The notes under the pieces are model-generated. The model did no database searches and had not been told where the DNA came from. It saw only the letters and a program-made list of their open reading frames with translations. Below are positions 44,736 through 56,320 of a DNA stretch of 64,000 nucleotides, one piece after another (positions within the stretch are counted from its first letter, which is position 1; every line of letters starts with the position of its first letter). Source of the DNA: Belnapia mucosa (GTDB taxonomy: Bacteria; Pseudomonadota; Alphaproteobacteria; Acetobacterales; Acetobacteraceae); NCBI RefSeq assembly GCF_016775475.1, contig NZ_JAEUXJ010000001.1:1-64000 (forward strand). Direction: 5' to 3'. The translations under genes and the position numbers were made by a program.

Positions 44736-45895
44736 GCGGCGCCACCCTCGCGGCCCTGCCGGCATCGCTGGCCCGGCCGCGCATCCGGCGCCTGGCCGGG
44801 CTGCTGGTCGGCTATGTGGCCTTCCTCTGGTTTGCCCTGGTCGCCGACCGCATCCTCGGCTCCGGCCAGCTCGACGGCGTGCTGGCCGATATCTGGCGGG
44901 TGAACGAGGATCCGGCGGCGCTGGCCGGGCAATGGGTCAGCGCCACCCTGCTCGCCTTCATCCGCCGGGTGCCGGATTCCGGGCCGCAGACCCTGATGCT
45001 GGCGACGACCCTCGGCGCCGGCGGGGCGATCGGCGCGCTCTTCCTCCGCTTCCGCCGCGCCGGCTGGTCCGTCGCCGAGGCGCTGGCGGCGGTCGGGCTG
45101 CTGGCCGTCCATCCTGCGGTGCTGGTGCTGGCGACCACCGGGCAGACCCTGCTGCTGGCGGTGCTGCTGGTCGGCATCGTCATTCTCTGCCTCGACCGCG
45201 CCGCGACGGTGGGGGATGCGCAATCGCTGATGGCGCTCGGCCTGGGGCTGGCGGCGCTGATGCTGACCGCGCCGGATGCGCTCTATATCGTGCTGCCGAT
45301 CGCGGCGATCCTGCCCTTCTGCCTGCGCGGGGTGCAGGATGCCGGCTCGGCGGCGGCGCTCTACCTGATCACGCTCTTCCCCGCCGTCATCGCGGTCGGC
45401 GGCATCCTGCTCGGCGCCGCGACCATGGGCGAGGCGCCGGCCTATGCCTTCCAGCGCTGGCTGGCGCCGATGCATGGCTCCCTGGAGCTGGCAGGATCCG
45501 AATGGCTGAACCTGCGGGGCGGGCGCTTCCTCCAGCCGCTGCGGGAGATGGCGCCGCTGTTCTACCTGGCGATGCCGCCGGCGCTGCTGGCCCTGCTCGC
45601 CCTGCTGTTCCGGCCCGAGGAGCGGCGGCGGCCGGTCGCGGCCCTGCTCGCCCTGGCCGGCGGCCCGCTTTCCGGCGCCAGCGCGACGCTGTTCTGGCAC
45701 ACGACCGGGCCGCTGCCCTCCATCGCGGTCGGCATGGCCGCGGTGCTGGCCTGGACCACCAGCCGCGCCTGGACCCGGCCGGAGCGGCTGCTCTGGCTGG
45801 TCTGGCTGGCGGTGGGGGTCGGGTTGAGCTGGGGAACCGGCTGGCTCTGGGGCCAGGAGGATCTCGCCGCCTGGCGCTCGGCCCTGCCGATCTAG
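44732..45895 (+). CDS. Polytopic membrane protein of the polysaccharide cassette, function unknown
   Basis: This 387-residue protein has about ten hydrophobic segments, for example LLVGYVAFLWFALVA, VGLLAVHPAVLVLA, LYLITLFPAVIAVGGILL and LLWLVWLAVGVGLSWGTGW. Its ATG overlaps the glycosyltransferase stop (ATGA), so it is translationally coupled and probably part of the same complex, perhaps for export or assembly of the polymer. I recognise no family and see no catalytic motif. Confidence 0.7.
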   Translation: MSGATLAALPASLARPRIRRLAGLLVGYVAFLWFALVADRILGSGQLDGVLADIWRVNEDPAALAGQWVSATLLAFIRRVPDSGPQTLMLATTLGAGGAIGALFLRFRRAGWSVAEALAAVGLLAVHPAVLVLATTGQTLLLAVLLVGIVILCLDRAATVGDAQSLMALGLGLAALMLTAPDALYIVLPIAAILPFCLRGVQDAGSAAALYLITLFPAVIAVGGILLGAATMGEAPAYAFQRWLAPMHGSLELAGSEWLNLRGGRFLQPLREMAPLFYLAMPPALLALLALLFRPEERRRPVAALLALAGGPLSGASATLFWHTTGPLPSIAVGMAAVLAWTTSRAWTRPERLLWLVWLAVGVGLSWGTGWLWGQEDLAAWRSALPI

Positions 45896-45940
45896 ACACT
45901 GTGGCTTGAAGCGGGCGGCGTTCGCGGCTCAGTTGGGCGG

Positions 45941-46747
45941 ATGCCTCTCCCCTTTCTCGCCCGCCCGCCCCGCATCGCCCTGGTGCGGCTGCAGGGCATC
46001 ATTACCCCGCGCCCCGGCTTCGGCGGGGGCGTGAGCCTCGCCACCGTCGCGCCGGCGCTGGACCGCGCCTTCGCCCTGAAGCGCGCCGCGGCGGTGTTCC
46101 TGGTCATCAACTCCCCCGGCGGCTCCCCGGTGCAGTCCAGCCTGATCGCCGGCCATATCCGGCGGCTGGCCGAGGAGAAGCGGCTGCCGGTCATCGCCTG
46201 CGTCGAGGATGCCGCGGCTTCGGGCGGCTACTGGATCGCCTGCGCGGCGGATGAGATCGTGGCCGACCCGGCCTCCATCCTCGGCTCCATCGGCGTCGTC
46301 TCGGCCGGATTCGGCTTCGAGGGCGCGATCGCCCGGCTCGGCATCGAGCGGCGGATGCACACCGCGGGCACGGAGAAGAGCTTCCTCGACCCCTTCGGCC
46401 CGGAGCGGCCGGAGGATGTCGCCCGGCTGGAGGCCCTGCTGGAGCAGCTGCATGGCGAGTTCCGCGCCTGGATCCTCGCCCGCCGGCAGCAGCGGCTGAA
46501 GGCGCCGCCCGAGCAGCTCTTCACCGGCCGCTTCTGGCCCGGCCGCCAGGCGGTGGAGCTCGGCCTCGCGGACCGGCTGGGCGATGCGCTTGGCGAGGCG
46601 CGCCGCCGCTTCGGGCCCAAGGCACGGCTGGTGCCGATCGGCGGGCGCCGTCCCTCCCTGCTGCGCCGCCTGCTGCCCGGCCTCTCGCCCGAGGCATTGA
46701 TCGCCGCCGCGGAGGAGCGCGCCGCCTGGGCCCGGCTCGGCCTCTGA
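45941..46747 (+). CDS. S49 family (SppA-like) serine peptidase
   Basis: This 268-residue enzyme is the short, single-domain form. The catalytic Ser is in [20 protein letters not shown] and the general-base Lys in [13 protein letters not shown], the Ser/Lys dyad of SppA/Soh[19 protein letters not shown] contributes the oxyanion region. There is no signal peptide or membrane span, so it may act at the cytoplasmic membrane face like SppA homologues that digest signal peptides. It is codirectional with glyQ, which starts 55 bases downstream. Confidence 0.9.
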   Translation: MPLPFLARPPRIALVRLQGIITPRPGFGGGVSLATVAPALDRAFALKRAAAVFLVINSPGGSPVQSSLIAGHIRRLAEEKRLPVIACVEDAAASGGYWIACAADEIVADPASILGSIGVVSAGFGFEGAIARLGIERRMHTAGTEKSFLDPFGPERPEDVARLEALLEQLHGEFRAWILARRQQRLKAPPEQLFTGRFWPGRQAVELGLADRLGDALGEARRRFGPKARLVPIGGRRPSLLRRLLPGLSPEALIAAAEERAAWARLGL

Positions 46748-46802
46748 ACCGTGTGGTGCCCTGGGCTTTGTTCCTGGCCTGCGTCGTGGCACAAGGCGCC
46801 GC

Positions 46803-47687
46803 ATGCAGACCCTGGCCGCCCCCACCCTCCGCCAGAAGCCGCCGAGCTTCCAGGACATCATCCTCCGCCTGCATGCCTTCTGGTCGGCGCAGGGCTGCCT
46901 GATCCTGCAGCCCTATGACATGGAAGTGGGCGCGGGCACCTTCCACCCGGCGACGACGCTGCGCGCCCTGGGGCCCAAGCCCTGGAAGGCCGCCTATGTG
47001 CAGCCGAGCCGCCGCCCCTCCGACGGGCGCTACGGCGAGAACCCGAATCGGCTGCAGCACTACTACCAGTATCAGGTGATCCTGAAGCCGAGCCCGCGCG
47101 ACCCGCAATCCCTGCTGCTCGACAGCTACCGCGCGCTCGGGATGGACCCCAAGGTCCATGACTTCCGCTTCGTCGAGGATGACTGGGAAAGCCCGACCCT
47201 CGGCGCCTGGGGCCTCGGCTGGGAGGTCTGGTGCGACGGGATGGAGGTGACGCAGTTCACCTATTTCCAGCAGGTCGGCGGCATCCCCTGCGCCGTGCCC
47301 TGCTGCGAGCTGACCCTCGGCCTCGAGCGGCTGGCGATGTACCTCCAGGGCAAGGAGAGCATCTACGACCTCGACTTCAACGACGAGGGCGTGAAATACG
47401 GCGAGGTCTTTCTCCGCGCCGAGCGGGAATACAGCGCGCACAACTTTGAGCACGCCGATGTGCCGATGCTGTTCCGCCACTTCGAGGATGCGGAGCGCGA
47501 ATGCGCCGCGCTGCTGGCCCAGGGCCTGGCGCTGCCGGCCTATGACCAGTGCATCAAGGCCAGCCACCGCTTCAACCTGCTCGATGCCCGCGGCGCCATC
47601 AGCGTGACCGAGCGCGCGGCCTATATCGGCCGGGTGCGGGCGCTGGCGCGGGGGTGCTGCGAGGCCTGGCTGAAGGGGGAGGGGTAG
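46803..47687 (+). CDS. glyQ: Glycine-tRNA ligase alpha subunit
   Basis: This 294-residue catalytic subunit of the bacterial alpha2beta2-type glycyl-tRNA synthetase shows [60 protein letters not shown] and [19 protein letters not shown]. It activates glycine. glyS follows after 70 bases. Confidence 0.97.
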   Translation: MQTLAAPTLRQKPPSFQDIILRLHAFWSAQGCLILQPYDMEVGAGTFHPATTLRALGPKPWKAAYVQPSRRPSDGRYGENPNRLQHYYQYQVILKPSPRDPQSLLLDSYRALGMDPKVHDFRFVEDDWESPTLGAWGLGWEVWCDGMEVTQFTYFQQVGGIPCAVPCCELTLGLERLAMYLQGKESIYDLDFNDEGVKYGEVFLRAEREYSAHNFEHADVPMLFRHFEDAERECAALLAQGLALPAYDQCIKASHRFNLLDARGAISVTERAAYIGRVRALARGCCEAWLKGEG

Positions 47688-47757
47688 CATGCGCCCGAAT
47701 CAGCCTTCCCTGGGCACTGTTTCCGCCCCGACCGATGTGAAAGCGGCGCTGTAACCG

Positions 47758-49911
47758 ATGCCCGAGCTCCTGATCGAACTCTTCTCCGAGGAAATCCCGG
47801 CCCGCATGCAGGCGCGGGCGTCGGAGGATTTCTGCCGCCTCCTGCAGGCCGAGTTGCGGCCGCTGATGCCGGAGATGCCGCGCCCGCTGTTTGGTCCGCG
47901 CCGCATTGCCCTGGTCGGCGAGATGGCGGCCCGCGCCGAGACGCCGGGCAAGGAGGAGCGCGGGCCGCGCACCAATGCCCCCGCCCAGGCGCTGGACGGG
48001 TTCCTCCGCAAGCATGGCGCGACGCGCGAGCAGCTGCGGGAGGAGGGCGGCTTCTGGGTCCTGGCGAAGCCTGCCGAGGTGACGCTGGCCGAGGATCTCC
48101 TCGCCCGCGCCGTGCCGGCCGTGCTGCGCGCCTTTCCCTGGCCGAAATCCATGCGCTGGGGCAGCAGCGACTTCGCCTGGGTGCGGCCTTTGCAGCGTGT
48201 GCTTTGCCTCCTCGACGGCCAGCCGGTGCGCTTCCCCCTCGCGCATGGCGAGGACCAGGTGCATGGAATCGTCACCGCCGACCTCACCGAAGGCCATCGC
48301 ATCCTCGCCGGCACCGAGCCTTTCGCCGTCCGCTCCTTTGCGGAGTATGAGGCAGGGCTGCGCGACCGCTTCGTCATCGCCGATGCGGCCGAGCGCGAGC
48401 GGCTGATCGAGACCGGCATCGCCGAGCTCGCGGCGCGGGAGGGGCTGGAGGTCGTGCCCGATCGTGGCCTGCTGGCCGAGGTGGCGGGGTTGGTCGAATG
48501 GCCGGTGCCGCTGCTCGGCTCGATCGATGCCGCCTTCATGGACCTGCCGCCCGAGGTGATGCGCACCACCATGCGGGTGAACCAGCGCTATTTCGCGCTG
48601 CGCGTCCCGGATGGGCGGCCGGCCCCGCGCTTCGCCCTGGTCGCCAACATCATCCCCGCGGATGGCGGCGCGGCCATCGTCGCCGGCAACGAACGCGTGT
48701 TGCGCGCCCGCCTGTCCGATGCGCGCTTCTTCTGGGACCAGGACCGCAAGCAGCGCCTCGAAAGCTTCCTGCCGAAGCTGGAGACAGTGGTCTTCCACGC
48801 CAAGCTCGGCACCCAGGGCGAGCGGGTGCGGCGGCTGGAACGGCTGGCGGCGCTGATCGCCCCCTATGTCGGCGCCGATCCGGCGCTCGCGGCGCGGGCG
48901 GGCAAGCTGGCCAAGGCCGATCTCGCCACTGGCATGGTCGGCGAATTCCCCGAGGTGCAGGGCGTCATGGGCCGCTACTACGCCCTGGCCGATGGCGAGG
49001 AGCCGCGTGTCGCGGAGGCGGTCGGCGCGCATTACCGGCCGCTCGGGCCTGGGGATGCGGTGCCGGCCGAGCCGGTCGCGGTGGCGGTGGCGCTGGCGGA
49101 CAAGCTCGACCAGCTCGCCGGCTTCTTCGCGGTGGGCGAGAAGCCGACCGGCTCGGGCGATCCCTTCGCGCTGCGCCGGGCGGCGCTCGGCGTCATCCGC
49201 ATGATCCGCGAGGGCCGGCTGCGCCTCGGCCTCGCCGGCCTGATCGGCGAGGCGTTCTTCGGCTATCCCCAGGCCACGGGCACCACCGCGAGCCCGGAAT
49301 TCGGCATGGATGTCGCCACCGAGAAGCTGGGTGCCGGCTTCAAGCCGCCCGCCGGTTCGCCGCACCCGCCGATGGTCGCCGCCTTCGCCGCCGGCCTGCT
49401 CGAATTCCTCCTCGACCGCCTCCGCGTCCAGCTCCGCGCCGAGGGCGCCCGGCACGACCTCGTCGCCGCCATCTTCGGCGCCACGCCGGATGACGACCTC
49501 GTGCGGCTGCTCGCCCGCGCCGCGGCGCTGGAGGCGATGCTCGGCACGCCGGATGGCGCCAACCTCCTCGCCGCCTATAAGCGCGCCGCCAATATCCTCC
49601 GCATCGAGAGCCGCAAGGACGGGCCGCATGACGGGCCGGTCGATCCCGCGCTGCTGGTCCTGCCCGCCGAGGCCGCGCTGGCCGAAGCGGTCGAGGCGCG
49701 TTCGGCCGAGGTCACCGCCGCCCTGGCGGGCGAGGAATTCCGCCCCGCCATGGCCTCGCTCGCCGCGCTGCGCGCGCCGCTCGACGCCTTCTTCGAGACC
49801 GTAGTCGTGAACGACCCGGAGCCGAAACTTCGGGCCAACCGGTTGCGTTTGCTGAGCCGTCTCTGCGGCGCCATGACGGCCGTCGCGGACTTCTCGAAAA
49901 TCGAAGGTTGA
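47758..49911 (+). CDS. glyS: Glycine-tRNA ligase beta subunit
   Basis: This 717-residue tRNA-binding subunit begins MPELLIELFSEEIPARMQ and contains FPKSMRWG-type sequence (FPWPKSMRWGSSDFAWVRPL), NQRYFALRVPDGRPAPRF and a C-terminal anticodon-binding domain. The HD-like region includes LAKADLATGMVGEFPEVQG. It completes the glycyl-tRNA synthetase with GlyQ. The start is ATG 47758. Confidence 0.97.
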   Translation: MPELLIELFSEEIPARMQARASEDFCRLLQAELRPLMPEMPRPLFGPRRIALVGEMAARAETPGKEERGPRTNAPAQALDGFLRKHGATREQLREEGGFWVLAKPAEVTLAEDLLARAVPAVLRAFPWPKSMRWGSSDFAWVRPLQRVLCLLDGQPVRFPLAHGEDQVHGIVTADLTEGHRILAGTEPFAVRSFAEYEAGLRDRFVIADAAERERLIETGIAELAAREGLEVVPDRGLLAEVAGLVEWPVPLLGSIDAAFMDLPPEVMRTTMRVNQRYFALRVPDGRPAPRFALVANIIPADGGAAIVAGNERVLRARLSDARFFWDQDRKQRLESFLPKLETVVFHAKLGTQGERVRRLERLAALIAPYVGADPALAARAGKLAKADLATGMVGEFPEVQGVMGRYYALADGEEPRVAEAVGAHYRPLGPGDAVPAEPVAVAVALADKLDQLAGFFAVGEKPTGSGDPFALRRAALGVIRMIREGRLRLGLAGLIGEAFFGYPQATGTTASPEFGMDVATEKLGAGFKPPAGSPHPPMVAAFAAGLLEFLLDRLRVQLRAEGARHDLVAAIFGATPDDDLVRLLARAAALEAMLGTPDGANLLAAYKRAANILRIESRKDGPHDGPVDPALLVLPAEAALAEAVEARSAEVTAALAGEEFRPAMASLAALRAPLDAFFETVVVNDPEPKLRANRLRLLSRLCGAMTAVADFSKIEG

Positions 49912-50039
49912 ATCGGCGCCGGTATGGCACACTCTCGCCCCGTGACCGGCGCAGAACCAGTTTGTCGCGTGATCCACGTCTTTGGCCGTTCCGGCCCGCG
50001 GCGGTCACGCCCTAGCCGCGCAACAGAGGGAAACCTCCC

Positions 50040-52705
<2,666 letters not shown>

Positions 52706-52709
<4 letters not shown>

Positions 52710-53467
52710 GCGGTGCGGCTGCCCAGCAGCGCGAAGATCACCCCCTGCGGGTCGAGCGCCTGGAGGATCCAGGCGCCGCCCGGCACCTGCATCGGGCCGT
52801 TCAATACCTGCCCGCCGGCCGCCGCCACGCGGCCGGCAGCGGCATCGATGTCGCCGGCGGCGAAGTAATACAGCCAGAAGGGCTGCGGCAGGGCGGGCGG
52901 CTTGGTGTACATCCCGCCCATGGCCGCGCCGCCCGCGCCTGGCCCGAAGGTCTGGTAGATGCCCATCGGGCCGATATCCACCGCCTCCGCCCGTTCCCAG
53001 CCGAACAGTGCCGCGTAGAAGGGGAAGGCCGCCTGCCAATCCGCGGCTGCCAGCTCGTTCCAGCCGGCATGGCCGGGCGTGCCCATGGGCTGCGGCTCCG
53101 GCAGTGTCCCGGCGAAGACGGCCAGCACCGCGCCCTGTGGGTCGCCGATCACCGCGAAGCGGCCGATCGGGATGCTCCGCGGCGGCACATGCACCTGGCC
53201 GCCGAGGCGAAGCGCCTCGGCCACCACCGCATCCACATCCTCCACCGCGACATGGCCGATCCAGCCCGGCCGCGCGCCGCGGGCCCGCACCTCCTCCGGC
53301 AAGGGGAAGAGGCCGGCGGCGGGACGGTCGCCGGCGGTAAACAGGGTATAGGGCTGCCCGGGTATCGAGGCATCCTGCCGGTCCCAGCCCAGCACCGCGC
53401 CGTAGAAGATCTCGGCCGCGGCCGGATCGGGCACCATCAGCTCATGCCAGATGAAGCGGCCGATCAT
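52706..53467 (-). CDS. Tandem VOC (glyoxalase/bleomycin-resistance-like) protein
   Basis: This 253-residue protein has two VOC modules, about residues 1-118 (FIWHELMVPDPAAAEIFYGA and HVAVEDVDAVVAEALRLGG) and 128-250 (GWNELAAADWQAAFPFYAAL and YYFAAGDIDAAAGRVAAAGG). Residues that would bind metal (His8, Glu/His at strand ends) are partly kept. VOC proteins include isomerases and dioxygenases; no specific reaction can be assigned. Its start overlaps the CinA-like stop by ATGA. Confidence 0.85.
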
Positions 53468-53952
53468 GGCGCCGCCTCCAGCGCCTCGATCAGCAGGCGC
53501 AGCAGGCCATCGCTGAATTCCCGCATATTGCCGACCCGGTCGCCATGGCCGGTGCGGAGCGTCCGTTGCAGCGCGACCGGCCCGGCGACGGCGATGCAGG
53601 CATGGCCGGCCGGATCGCCATAGCGATTGCCTGCCGGCCCCGTCGCCCCGGTCTCGCCAAGCCCCCAGACCGTGCCGAGCCGCGCCCGCGCCGCCTCCGC
53701 CAGCAGGGCGGCATAGGGTTCGGTCGAGGGCCGGATGCCCTCCAGCCGCTCGGTCGGGATGGCCAGCAGCGCCTCCCGCGCGGCGCGCGTGTAGACCACC
53801 GTCCCGCCGAGGAAATAGGCCGAGGCCCCCGGCACCGCGAGCAGCGCCGCGGCGACCAGCCCGCCGGCCGAGGATTCCGCCACGGCGATGGTCTCGCCCC
53901 GCGCCTTCAGCAGGGCCCCGGCGCGGGCGGCAATCGGCAGCAAGCGTTCCAT
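53464..53952 (-). CDS. CinA-family nicotinamide-nucleotide amidohydrolase
   Basis: This 162-residue stand-alone CinA C-terminal domain (PncC-type) likely deamidates nicotinamide mononucleotide in NAD recycling. Diagnostic sequence is IAVAESSAGGLVAAALLAVP (catalytic Ser in the ESSAGG motif), FLGGTVVYTRAAREALL and VWGLGETGATGPAGNRYGDP. The N-terminal MoCF domain of full CinA is absent. It is coupled by ATGA to the VOC gene. Confidence 0.88.
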   Translation of the reverse strand: MERLLPIAARAGALLKARGETIAVAESSAGGLVAAALLAVPGASAYFLGGTVVYTRAAREALLAIPTERLEGIRPSTEPYAALLAEAARARLGTVWGLGETGATGPAGNRYGDPAGHACIAVAGPVALQRTLRTGHGDRVGNMREFSDGLLRLLIEALEAAP

Positions 53953-54063
53953 GGCGTTCCCTCCGTTTCGGGCGAAGCAGAGCCTCCGCCCAGCGCAACC
54001 GCAAGCGAAGATTGACCGCCGCCGCCGCCGCCTTCACCTTCCGCGCGCCGTCCGGGGGGTATC

Positions 54064-54768
54064 GTGGGGGATCTGGGTTCCGCCGTCTTGGCCGCCATCG
54101 CGCTGATCCGCGACGGGGATCCGGCGATGCTCGGCATTCTCGGCCTCTCGCTGCGGGTCAGCCTGACGGCACTCGGCATCGCGGCGCTGGTCGGCCTGCC
54201 GCTTGGTGCCTTATTGGCGGTGGCGCGCTTTCCCGGCCGGCATGCGCTGGTGATCGGGCTGAATGCGCTGATGGGCCTGCCGCCGGTGGTGGCGGGGCTG
54301 CTGATCTACCTGCTGCTGTCGCGTTCCGGCCCGCTCGGGCGTTTCGGGTTGCTGTTCACCCCCACCGCCATGGTGATCGCCCAGGCGGCGCTGATCGCGC
54401 CGATTCTCGCCGCCCTGTCGCGCGGGGTGCTGGAGGCGCTGTGGGAGGAATATGCGGACCAGCTCCGCTCCTTCGGCGCCGGGCCCTGGCGGGCGGTGCC
54501 GACCCTGCTCTGGGATGGCCGCTTCGCCCTGCTGACCGTCCTGCTGGCGGGATTCGGCCGGGCGGCGGCCGAGGTCGGCGCCGTCATGGTGGTCGGCGGC
54601 AATATCGAGGGCTTCACCCGCACCATGACCACCGCCATCGCGCTCGAGACCAGCAAGGGCGACCTGCCGCTGGCGCTCGCCCTCGGCCTGGTGCTGATGG
54701 CGATCGTGCTCGGGGTGAACATGCTCGCCCAGGCGCTGCGCGAGGCGGCGGGGCGCGGCGGCGCCTGA
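54064..54768 (+). CDS. tupB: Tungstate-type ABC transporter permease
   Basis: This is a 234-residue inner-membrane permease with about five segments and an EAA-like loop. It starts at GTG 54064. The sequence LSLRVSLTALGIAALVGLPL, NALMGLPPVVAGLLIYLLLS and LAGFGRAAAEVGAVMVVGGN matches TupB/WtpB permeases. Its stop overlaps the ATPase start (TGATG). Order is permease-ATPase-binding protein, and the binding protein supports tungstate as the ligand. Confidence 0.88.
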   Translation: MGDLGSAVLAAIALIRDGDPAMLGILGLSLRVSLTALGIAALVGLPLGALLAVARFPGRHALVIGLNALMGLPPVVAGLLIYLLLSRSGPLGRFGLLFTPTAMVIAQAALIAPILAALSRGVLEALWEEYADQLRSFGAGPWRAVPTLLWDGRFALLTVLLAGFGRAAAEVGAVMVVGGNIEGFTRTMTTAIALETSKGDLPLALALGLVLMAIVLGVNMLAQALREAAGRGGA

Positions 54769-55457
54769 TGCTGCCGATCCGGGCCGAGGCGGTGGACTAT
54801 GCCGCGGGCGGCGTCCCGATCCTCCGCGGCGTTACCCTCACGCTGGAAGCCGGCCCGCCCTGCCTCATCATCGGCCCGAATGGTGCCGGGAAGTCGGTGC
54901 TGCTGCGGCTGCTGCATGGGCTGCTGCGCCCCGCCGCCGGGCGGATCACCCCGGCGGCGGCGATCCGCGGCGCCATGGTCTTCCAGCGCCCGGTGCTGCT
55001 GCGCCGCTCGGTGCTGGGCAATCTGCGCTACCCGCTGGCCCTGGCCGGGCTCGGGCGGGAGGAGCAGGCGCGGCGGGCCGCGGCGGCGCTGGATCGTGTC
55101 GGGCTTGCCGCACTGGCCCATCGGCCGGCCCGGCGTCTGTCGGGCGGGGAGCAGCAGCGGCTGGCGCTCGCCCGCGCCGCTGCCCTGGCGCCGGATGTGC
55201 TCTTCCTCGATGAGCCCTGCGCCAGCCTCGACCCGGCGGCGACCCGGGCGGTGGAGGCGATCATCGCCGGCATCGCGGCCGAGGGCTGCAAGATCGTCAT
55301 GACCACCCATGACCTCGGCCAGGCGCGGCGCCTGGCGGGAGAGGTGGTGTTCCTGAATCGCGGGCGGGTGGTCGAGCAATCGCCTGCCGCCGCCTTCTTC
55401 GCCGGCCCCGCGAGCGCGGAAGCGGCGGCCTTTCTCCGGGGGGAATTGCTATGGTGA
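54768..55457 (+). CDS. tupC: Tungstate-type ABC transporter ATP-binding protein
   Basis: This 229-residue ATPase has Walker A GPNGAGKSV, Q-loop MVFQRPVLLRRSV, signature LSGGEQQRLALARA, Walker B VLFLDEPCASLDP and switch His in MTTHDLGQARRL. It is slightly shorter than many relatives. It overlaps the binding-protein start by 7 bases. Confidence 0.9.
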   Translation: MLPIRAEAVDYAAGGVPILRGVTLTLEAGPPCLIIGPNGAGKSVLLRLLHGLLRPAAGRITPAAAIRGAMVFQRPVLLRRSVLGNLRYPLALAGLGREEQARRAAAALDRVGLAALAHRPARRLSGGEQQRLALARAAALAPDVLFLDEPCASLDPAATRAVEAIIAGIAAEGCKIVMTTHDLGQARRLAGEVVFLNRGRVVEQSPAAAFFAGPASAEAAAFLRGELLW

Positions 55458-56260
55458 CGCGCCGTGTCCTGTTGCTGTCTTGTCTGGCCACTCCTGCCTT
55501 GGCGCAGGATCGTTTCATCACCCTTGCCTCCACCACCAGCACGGAGCAGTCGGGGCTGTTCGGGCATATCCTGCCGCTCTTCACCCGGGCGACGGGGATC
55601 GCGGTGCGGGTGGTGGCGCTCGGCACCGGCCAGGCGCTGGATGTCGGCCGGCGGGGCGATGCGGATGTGCTGCTGGTGCATGACCGCGCGGCCGAGGACC
55701 GCTTCGTCGAGGGCGGCTTCGGCGGCCCGCGCCGGCAGGTGATGTACAATGACTTCGTCCTGATCGGCCCCGGCGCCGACCCGGCCGGGATCGCCATGAC
55801 CCGCGATGTGGGCGAGGCGCTGCGCCGCATCGCCGGCGCCCGCGCGCCTTTCGTCTCCCGCGGCGACCGCAGCGGCACCCATGCGGCCGAACTCCGCCTC
55901 TGGCAGGAGGCGGGGGTCGATCCAGTCGCGGGCCGCGGCCAGTGGTACCGGGAGGTGGGGCAGGGGATGGGCCCGGCGCTGAACACCGCGGCGGCGCAGG
56001 ATGCCTATCTGCTCTCGGATCGCGGCACCTGGCTGGCCTTCCGCAACCGACAGGGCCTGAAGGTTCTTGTGGAGGGGGATGCCCGGCTGCTGAACCAGTA
56101 TGGCGTCATCCCGGTGAGCCCGCAGCGCCACCCGCATGTGAAGGCAGCCGAGGCCGCCAGTTTCGTAGAATGGCTGATCGGTCCGGAGGGCCAGGCTGCC
56201 ATCGCCGGGTACCGGATCGGCGGCGAGCCTCTCTTCTTCCCCAATGCAACGGATGGTTGA
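55451..56260 (+). CDS. tupA: Tungstate ABC transporter substrate-binding protein
   Basis: This 269-residue periplasmic protein has a short signal peptide (RRVLLLSCLATPALAQ). The diagnostic TupA start is LASTTSTEQSGLFGHILPLF, followed by VVALGTGQALDVGRRGDADV LLVH, VMYNDFVLIGPGADPAG and FVSRGDRSGTHAAEL. The TTST motif contributes oxyanion ligands. Tungstate or molybdate binding is the family function, and tungstate is favoured. No tungsto- or molybdoenzyme gene is nearby. Confidence 0.92.
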   Translation: MVTRRVLLLSCLATPALAQDRFITLASTTSTEQSGLFGHILPLFTRATGIAVRVVALGTGQALDVGRRGDADVLLVHDRAAEDRFVEGGFGGPRRQVMYNDFVLIGPGADPAGIAMTRDVGEALRRIAGARAPFVSRGDRSGTHAAELRLWQEAGVDPVAGRGQWYREVGQGMGPALNTAAAQDAYLLSDRGTWLAFRNRQGLKVLVEGDARLLNQYGVIPVSPQRHPHVKAAEAASFVEWLIGPEGQAAIAGYRIGGEPLFFPNATDG

Positions 56261-56320
56261 AGGGTTCCGCCAGCTTTGCCGATGACGGTTTAGTTTTGGG
56301 CAAGCCTCTGGCACTATTTC

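Noticed and set aside
54017..54031. CCG-triplet run upstream of tupB as a regulatory repeat
   Set aside because: Only about five units, common by chance at this GC content.
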